DNA from: Methanomicrobiales archaeon
Lineage (GTDB): Archaea > Halobacteriota > Methanomicrobia > Methanomicrobiales > Methanospirillaceae
NCBI GenBank assembly: GCA_012520015.1
Contig: JAAYPD010000305.1
Span: 1-17,882 of the forward strand
DNA: 17,882 nt
Direction: 5' to 3'
Positions 14,632 through 17,882 of this stretch are shown here, piece after piece (positions within the stretch are counted from its first letter, which is position 1; every line of letters begins with the position of its first letter). A program made the translations under genes and the position numbers. The notes beneath the pieces are model-generated. The model was given only the letters and a program-made list of their open reading frames with translations. It did not search any database and was not told where the DNA came from.

Positions 14632-14964
14632 ATGGATCTCATTTTTTTGTTTGTCAGGGCACTGTTTCTGACAGTTGTCTTTGAATGTATCATACTCTCA
14701 CTTCTGGTTAGAAGATCTTTTCTGAAGATATGTGCCATCGTCTTTCTTCTAAACCTTCTAACAAACCCCGTGCTTAATTACCTGCACCTAATTCATGATG
14801 TTCCTGTATTTATCCTGGAATTCGTGGTGGTTTTTATTGAATTATTCCCATTAAAAGCAGGACTTAATCTCTCCTGGAAAGATGCATTTCTTTTCAGTAT
14901 CCTGATAAACGCCGGTTCATATTCGGCTGGATATTTCATAATGGCGTTTTTATATTTTCCATGA
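14632..14964 (+). CDS. Small polytopic membrane protein, hypothetical
   Basis: A 110-residue protein made almost wholly of hydrophobic helices: about residues 1-25, 30-50, 58-78 and 85-108. Short basic loops (RRSFLK) fit the positive-inside rule for a four-helix bundle with both ends on one side. There are no charged pore or catalytic residues inside the helices that would identify it. It starts 19 bases after the secreted-protein gene and ends 16 bases before the bicupin gene, suggesting that the three are cotranscribed. No ribosome binding site is clear. I know no family; small membrane proteins of this kind often accompany secreted partners. Confidence 0.7.
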   Translation: MDLIFLFVRALFLTVVFECIILSLLVRRSFLKICAIVFLLNLLTNPVLNYLHLIHDVPVFILEFVVVFIELFPLKAGLNLSWKDAFLFSILINAGSYSAGYFIMAFLYFP

Positions 14965-14980
14965 GTAATATTGTAGTTAC

Positions 14981-15892
14981 ATGTATGGCCGGTCTGTTTT
15001 TTTCATTTCTGCAGTCATGATTGTCATGCTTCTGGCACTTTTCACTCCCTGCAGTGCATATGGATCCTGGGAGGGATCAGAAGGAATTTTGATCCAGAAC
15101 GAAGAGTTGGACGGGGTCAGGTATGATGATTATATCCGGATATTTGATGTGATGGGTTACCTGGACTATGCAGGAAACCTGTCACTTGCCTCTGGCATGT
15201 CAGTTCAGGTAATCACAATAGAAAATGGCGGTGTCCTCTCTCCGGATGTGATTCTCCCAGTCCCGGAGGTTATCTATGTTACCAGTGGCACACTTATGCT
15301 CACGGTCAATGATGAGGAATTCCGGGCGGAGAAGGGGGATGCGGTATATGTCCCTTCAAAGGCTACCCGACATTATGCAAATGAAGCAGATGAAACGGTC
15401 CGTTTTTTTTCGGTAACTGATCAGCTGCCTGTCCCGGGTGATGAAGAATCCCTTTATCAGAATGTAACAAAGAACCAGGAAGATCCAGTAGACATAACCC
15501 GTGTAATCTCTGAAGAAATGGTTACTGGGCTGGAACCTGGCAGCAAAGAACTGAACCAGTCTTTTCACTTCTCAAGGTTGATCCATCCGCTTGAGGGACC
15601 TTATAACACCGGGTTTGACCTTGGGACCATCAGGATTTCTCAGGGTTCTGGCATCCCTGATCATTATGTTGACGGGAGATACCAGCTGATGACTGTCCTG
15701 TCTGGTTCAGGAACCATATCGGTCGGGTGCTACGATTACCAGGTAGGAAGGAATGACATGATCTATGTTGCTCCAGGAGCGGTGATGAGTGCTGAAGCAT
15801 CTGAAGAGATGGAGCTTATGATTCTGGTAAATCCTTATTACCAGGAGAGATTTGACAAGGCAATTCCATATGCCTGTGATTACTTATATTGA
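14981..15892 (+). CDS. Secreted bicupin with degenerate metal sites
   Basis: A 303-residue exported protein. The signal peptide (residues 1-26, ending PCSAYG) is followed by two cupin barrels, at about 70-145 and 210-285. Cupin 1 shows PEVIYVTSGTLMLTVNDEE and KGDAVYVPSKATRHYAN. It keeps Glu 96 and His 131, but the usual HxH of motif 1 is absent. Cupin 2 shows IPDHYVDGRYQLMTVLSGSG and GRNDMIYVAPGAVMSAE. It keeps His 228 but lacks the motif-1 Glu and the motif-2 His. Neither barrel looks able to hold a normal metal centre, so a binding or structural role is more likely than oxygenase activity. A TATA-like TTTTTATATT ends 24 bases before the ATG, inside the 3' end of the upstream gene, and might give it its own short-leader transcript. 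Confidence 0.82.
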   Translation: MYGRSVFFISAVMIVMLLALFTPCSAYGSWEGSEGILIQNEELDGVRYDDYIRIFDVMGYLDYAGNLSLASGMSVQVITIENGGVLSPDVILPVPEVIYVTSGTLMLTVNDEEFRAEKGDAVYVPSKATRHYANEADETVRFFSVTDQLPVPGDEESLYQNVTKNQEDPVDITRVISEEMVTGLEPGSKELNQSFHFSRLIHPLEGPYNTGFDLGTIRISQGSGIPDHYVDGRYQLMTVLSGSGTISVGCYDYQVGRNDMIYVAPGAVMSAEASEEMELMILVNPYYQERFDKAIPYACDYLY

Positions 15893-15926
15893 TCCAAAAC
15901 TTTTTTCGCAGGCAATTTGTTGAACT

Positions 15927-16496
15927 ATGCCAACAAACCTGTATGATATGATATACAAAAGTTCTTTGTTTACAGCAATACTGATCATCGTCCTGGTTTT
16001 CTCCGCCACGGGATCTGCCCTGGAGACGGTTACTGAAGATAATGCAACAATAAACCTGTCTCTTTCAGCCTTTCCCTCAGCACCAGGGCCAGATTACCAG
16101 GTTAGATCAGTTAAAATCCCCTCCTATGAGAGTCCGGCAAAAAAAGGGGATGTTCTTCACCCATCCCTTTTAGTAAAAAACGCGGGTTATAATGACACCG
16201 CCGGAAACCAGGTAAACGTAAGTGCATACCTTGGCAATTATCCTCTCCTTCCGGTAGTGAGCACTTTTCCGGCTCTCATGGCTGAGCAGGAAAGAAAGAT
16301 TACCCTGGCATATAAAATACCGGATATTATCAGCTATGGAGGGTATGCCTTTTCTGTTACGATCGATCCTGACAACCTTACCAATGATACCAATACCAGT
16401 AATAATATGAATAAAGCAGGTGGGATTGTCATGATCACCACTCCGGATGATGATTCCTTTATCGGTTGTGAGGCCTGCTGGGCAGGATACCGGTAA
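15927..16496 (+). CDS. Secreted CARDB-like domain protein
   Basis: A 189-residue exported protein. After a charged tip and a hydrophobic segment (about residues 13-31, ending SATGSALE), the mature part resembles a CARDB (cell-adhesion related, Ig-like) domain. It has LLVKNAGYNDTAGNQVNVSAYL, a turn with AEQERKITLAYKIP, then GGYAFSVTIDPDNLTNDTNTSNN, the usual Asp/Asn ending of the fold. N-glycosylation sequons are frequent. Such domains are common in surface proteins of Methanomicrobiales. Here a single domain stands alone without an anchor, and the tail has two cysteines (CEAC). The ATG at 15927 has no clear ribosome binding site; ATG 15948 is an in-frame alternative. It is the last of the envelope genes. 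Confidence 0.78.
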   Translation: MPTNLYDMIYKSSLFTAILIIVLVFSATGSALETVTEDNATINLSLSAFPSAPGPDYQVRSVKIPSYESPAKKGDVLHPSLLVKNAGYNDTAGNQVNVSAYLGNYPLLPVVSTFPALMAEQERKITLAYKIPDIISYGGYAFSVTIDPDNLTNDTNTSNNMNKAGGIVMITTPDDDSFIGCEACWAGYR

Positions 16497-16633
16497 TTTC
16501 AATCTTTATGGTGATGCTTGATATACTCTGGCATCAATTATTGTATAGCAGACGTTTGAGCAATTCTGAAATAGTCCCTGATCATCCTTCGGTCTGAAGT
16601 GCTTTGTTTCATGCTATTCTCGGTTATTTCTCT

Positions 16634-16666
16634 GGCAGAAAGGATCCCGGGGGATCTGTGTCTGCC
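16634..16666. promoter_or_regulatory. Two-part hairpin in the leader of the RRM gene
   Basis: GGCAGA (16634-16639) pairs with TCTGCC (16661-16666). Within it GATCCC (16643-16648) faces GGGATC (16651-16656), leaving a tiny loop. It lies 34 bases before the RRM gene's ATG. It could be a 5' leader structure read from a TATA-like TTGTATAG at 16541-16548, or a terminator for the envelope genes, although no T-tract follows. Confidence 0.45.
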
Positions 16667-16699
16667 AAATACACGGATGCAAAAGATGAGTGATAGATA

Positions 16700-17029
16700 A
16701 TGGAAGGAAAGAGATTGTACGTAGGAAACCTACCGTACTCCACAAATGAAACCCAGATCAGAGAACTATTTGCTCCGTTCGGCACAATCGACAATGTCAA
16801 GCTTATCGAACAGAAAGGTTTTGGGTTTGTTGAGATGAGCACCTCTGAAGAGGCACAAAATGCAATGGATGCCCTGAACCAGACCGAATTTGGTGGAAGA
16901 ACCCTGCGGATTGATGAAGCACGCCCAATGCAGCCACGCCGTGAATTTGGCGGTAGTGGTTCATTTGGTGGAAACCGCGGGTATGGTGGCGGAAGCGGTG
17001 GCTTTGGCGGCAACCGCAGAAGATTCTAA
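16700..17029 (+). CDS. RRM RNA-binding protein with Gly-rich tail
   Basis: A 109-residue single-strand RNA-binding protein. One RNA recognition motif fills residues 4-77, with RNP-2 LYVGNL (6-11) and RNP-1 KGFGFVEM (39-46), both keeping the aromatic residues that stack on RNA. A Gly/Arg/Phe-rich tail (about 83-109, repeated GGxGGFGGNR) follows. The layout matches bacterial, especially cyanobacterial, Rbp proteins and plant glycine-rich RNA-binding proteins, which are often cold-induced. RRM proteins are sparse in archaea, so lateral acquisition is plausible. A GAGTGAT site lies about 6 bases before the ATG. The upstream hairpin could regulate it. It converges on the response-regulator gene 11 bases away. 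Confidence 0.95.
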   Translation: MEGKRLYVGNLPYSTNETQIRELFAPFGTIDNVKLIEQKGFGFVEMSTSEEAQNAMDALNQTEFGGRTLRIDEARPMQPRREFGGSGSFGGNRGYGGGSGGFGGNRRRF

Positions 17030-17035
17030 TTTTTT
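17030..17035 (+). terminator. T6 tract directly after the RRM gene
   Basis: Six T residues follow the TAA stop without a gap, between two convergent genes only 11 bases apart. This is adequate for archaeal oligo-T termination on the plus strand. Confidence 0.45.
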
Positions 17036-17040
17036 CTGAT

Positions 17041-17685
17041 TTACACGGGTATTACGTGTAGTTTTGGATATTTTTGTGCAAGTTCTTCCAGTTTGGAACG
17101 TTTTTCGGCAAGCATCTTATCAACCTGGTCATGCAGGTGTTCTTTGCATTCCTCTTCGGTTCGATTAATATCAGGAAGAAATACAAGTGAAGCCTCTGCC
17201 CGGAGATCAGTTATCACCCGTACCTGTCTTGAAAGATCAAGCCACAAGGCAATATCCTCTTCCGGAATGGATTCAGCGACGAATTTATTGGTAAATTCAT
17301 GCAAAGAATCAAACCAGCGGAAAAATGAATATACACCTGCACATATCTCTTCCCGGGTCATGGGTTTTTTCATGTACCCGTAGAGTTGCTCCCCGTACCT
17401 GATTACTTCGGAAAGATCCATCTTCTTTGACGATATCATGATAACCGGTGTGTTATTGCCATGAGTCAGATTTTTGATTAGGTCAAGAGTATCCCATCCA
17501 TCAAGGGGTTCCATCATGATATCGAGGAAGATAAGATCAAAGTGATCTGTTTTTAATAGTCTCATTCCCTCAGACGGGGACTCTGCAGTTTTGCAATAAT
17601 ACCCGCAATATGCCAAATCTTCCTTCAGAGTTCTTCGAAAGACCTCTTCATCATCAATTACCAGGATTTTCCTTTTTTCCGCCAT
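17041..17685 (-). CDS. Response regulator with unrecognised helical C-terminal domain
   Basis: A 214-residue protein. Residues 5-120 are a receiver domain with the acidic pocket D11, D12 and E13, phospho-acceptor D55 in FLDIMM, Ser 85/86 at the switch position and Lys 107 before Pro (YMKKP), so it should be phosphorylatable. The remainder, about 121-214, is helical and charged with a likely coiled coil (VDKMLAEKRSKLEELAQK). It matches no DNA-binding or cyclase output domain that I know, so it may act through protein contacts, as many archaeal regulators do. I chose the ATG at 17685 because the receiver fold begins at once and GAGGGG lies about 11 bases upstream; the frame stays open to 17751 but that extension is not receiver-like. 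No kinase is present in the window. Confidence 0.9.
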   Translation of the reverse strand: MAEKRKILVIDDEEVFRRTLKEDLAYCGYYCKTAESPSEGMRLLKTDHFDLIFLDIMMEPLDGWDTLDLIKNLTHGNNTPVIMISSKKMDLSEVIRYGEQLYGYMKKPMTREEICAGVYSFFRWFDSLHEFTNKFVAESIPEEDIALWLDLSRQVRVITDLRAEASLVFLPDINRTEEECKEHLHDQVDKMLAEKRSKLEELAQKYPKLHVIPV

Positions 17686-17715
17686 CTGAATGCAACCCCT
17701 CAGGTCATGGAGTCG

Positions 17716-17732
17716 TCCTGGTAAAACCAGGA
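17716..17732. repeat. Hairpin before the response-regulator gene
   Basis: TCCTGG (17716-17721) and CCAGGA (17727-17732) form a 6-bp stem with a 5-base loop. It lies 31 bases before the ATG at 17685 on the minus strand, close to the predicted transcription start, so it could be a protein-binding site or the first structure of the leader. Confidence 0.35.
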
Positions 17733-17740
17733 GCCTTAAT

Positions 17741-17750
17741 GTTATATACA
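17741..17750 (-). promoter_or_regulatory. TATA box of the response-regulator gene
   Basis: On the minus strand this reads TGTATATAAC, a good archaeal TATA box. Transcription would begin near 17718-17722, giving a leader of about 35 bases that contains a GAGGGG ribosome binding site. Confidence 0.5.
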
Positions 17751-17770
17751 CTCTTGAGGCTGATCATTTA

Positions 17771-17882
17771 TCATTGTTCCTCCATGTCGCTTTTTTTTAT
17801 CTTTTCGGGTGCGAAATCTGAAAGCCGTGCCTGTTGCTCTCTCAAAAGCCCCCTGAGCAGACGTCCTGACCTGACAAAAAAT
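17771..17882 (-). CDS. 3' end of a gene cut by the window edge
   Basis: The minus strand has an open frame from the right edge to a TGA at 17771-17773. It encodes at least 36 residues ending in LSDFAPEKIKKSDMEEQ, a charged, helical tail that looks like a protein C-terminus. The plus-strand alternative starting at 17783 reads as an improbable Ser/Cys-rich peptide. The gap of 85 bases to the response-regulator start holds that gene's promoter, so the two may be separate units. No family can be assigned from so little. Confidence 0.4.
   Translation of the reverse strand, partial: FFVRSGRLLRGLLREQQARLSDFAPEKIKKSDMEEQ

Overview
The window looks like chromosomal DNA from a methanogenic euryarchaeon, most likely of the order Methanomicrobiales (Methanospirillum-like). 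This is inferred, not proven. The supporting signs are an archaeal EF-1alpha/uS10 pair, a CetZ-type tubulin homologue, archaeal-type CobT, a GT-C protein of the Agl23 family, TATA-like promoters, a possible leaderless start, GGTGA-type ribosome binding sites and oligo-T terminators. I see no rRNA, tRNA, insertion sequence, prophage or CRISPR array.

Layout from left to right. (1) 55-2431 (+) is a two-gene unit: a CetZ-like cytoskeletal GTPase and, 7 bases downstream, a membrane-anchored protein with an extracytoplasmic helical region and a Gly-rich basic tail. (2) 2496-5833 (-) holds an Agl23-type membrane protein, then ribosomal protein uS10 and EF-1alpha, with a clear TATA promoter and ribosome binding site before EF-1alpha. 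(3) 6016-6339 (+) is a small Cys-cluster protein. (4) 6373-8199 holds cobS (-) and cobT (+), divergent over about 60 bases; their products act in assembling the nucleotide loop of cobamides. (5) 8334-11665 (+) is a compact run of six reading frames: a small basic protein, a YkgJ-type Cys-cluster protein, a TraB-family membrane protein, an unlisted 42-residue ORF, a Dph6-type ATP-dependent ligase, and a class I glutamine amidotransferase-like protein that has lost its Cys and His. Most junctions overlap or nearly touch, which suggests translational coupling. (6) 11687-12391 (-) is a four-CxxC probable zinc-ribbon protein.

(7) 12392-13374 is the only long stretch without a convincing gene. Inside it lies a sharply bounded island at about 12520-12845, near 55% G+C by hand count between flanks of about 36%. 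It carries several nested inverted repeats and a TATA-like box just upstream, and is a candidate structured RNA. (8) 13375-16496 (+) is a block of five envelope genes: a lipoprotein, a small secreted protein, a small polytopic membrane protein, a secreted bicupin lacking most metal ligands, and a CARDB-like secreted protein. (9) 16700-17029 (+) is an RRM protein with a Gly-rich tail, preceded by a strong hairpin. It converges on a response regulator (17041-17685, -) with an unrecognised helical C-terminal domain. The right edge probably cuts the 3' end of another minus-strand gene.

The observations most worth following are the CetZ/membrane-protein pair, the Dph6/dead-amidotransferase pair with its hidden small ORF, and the GC-rich island.
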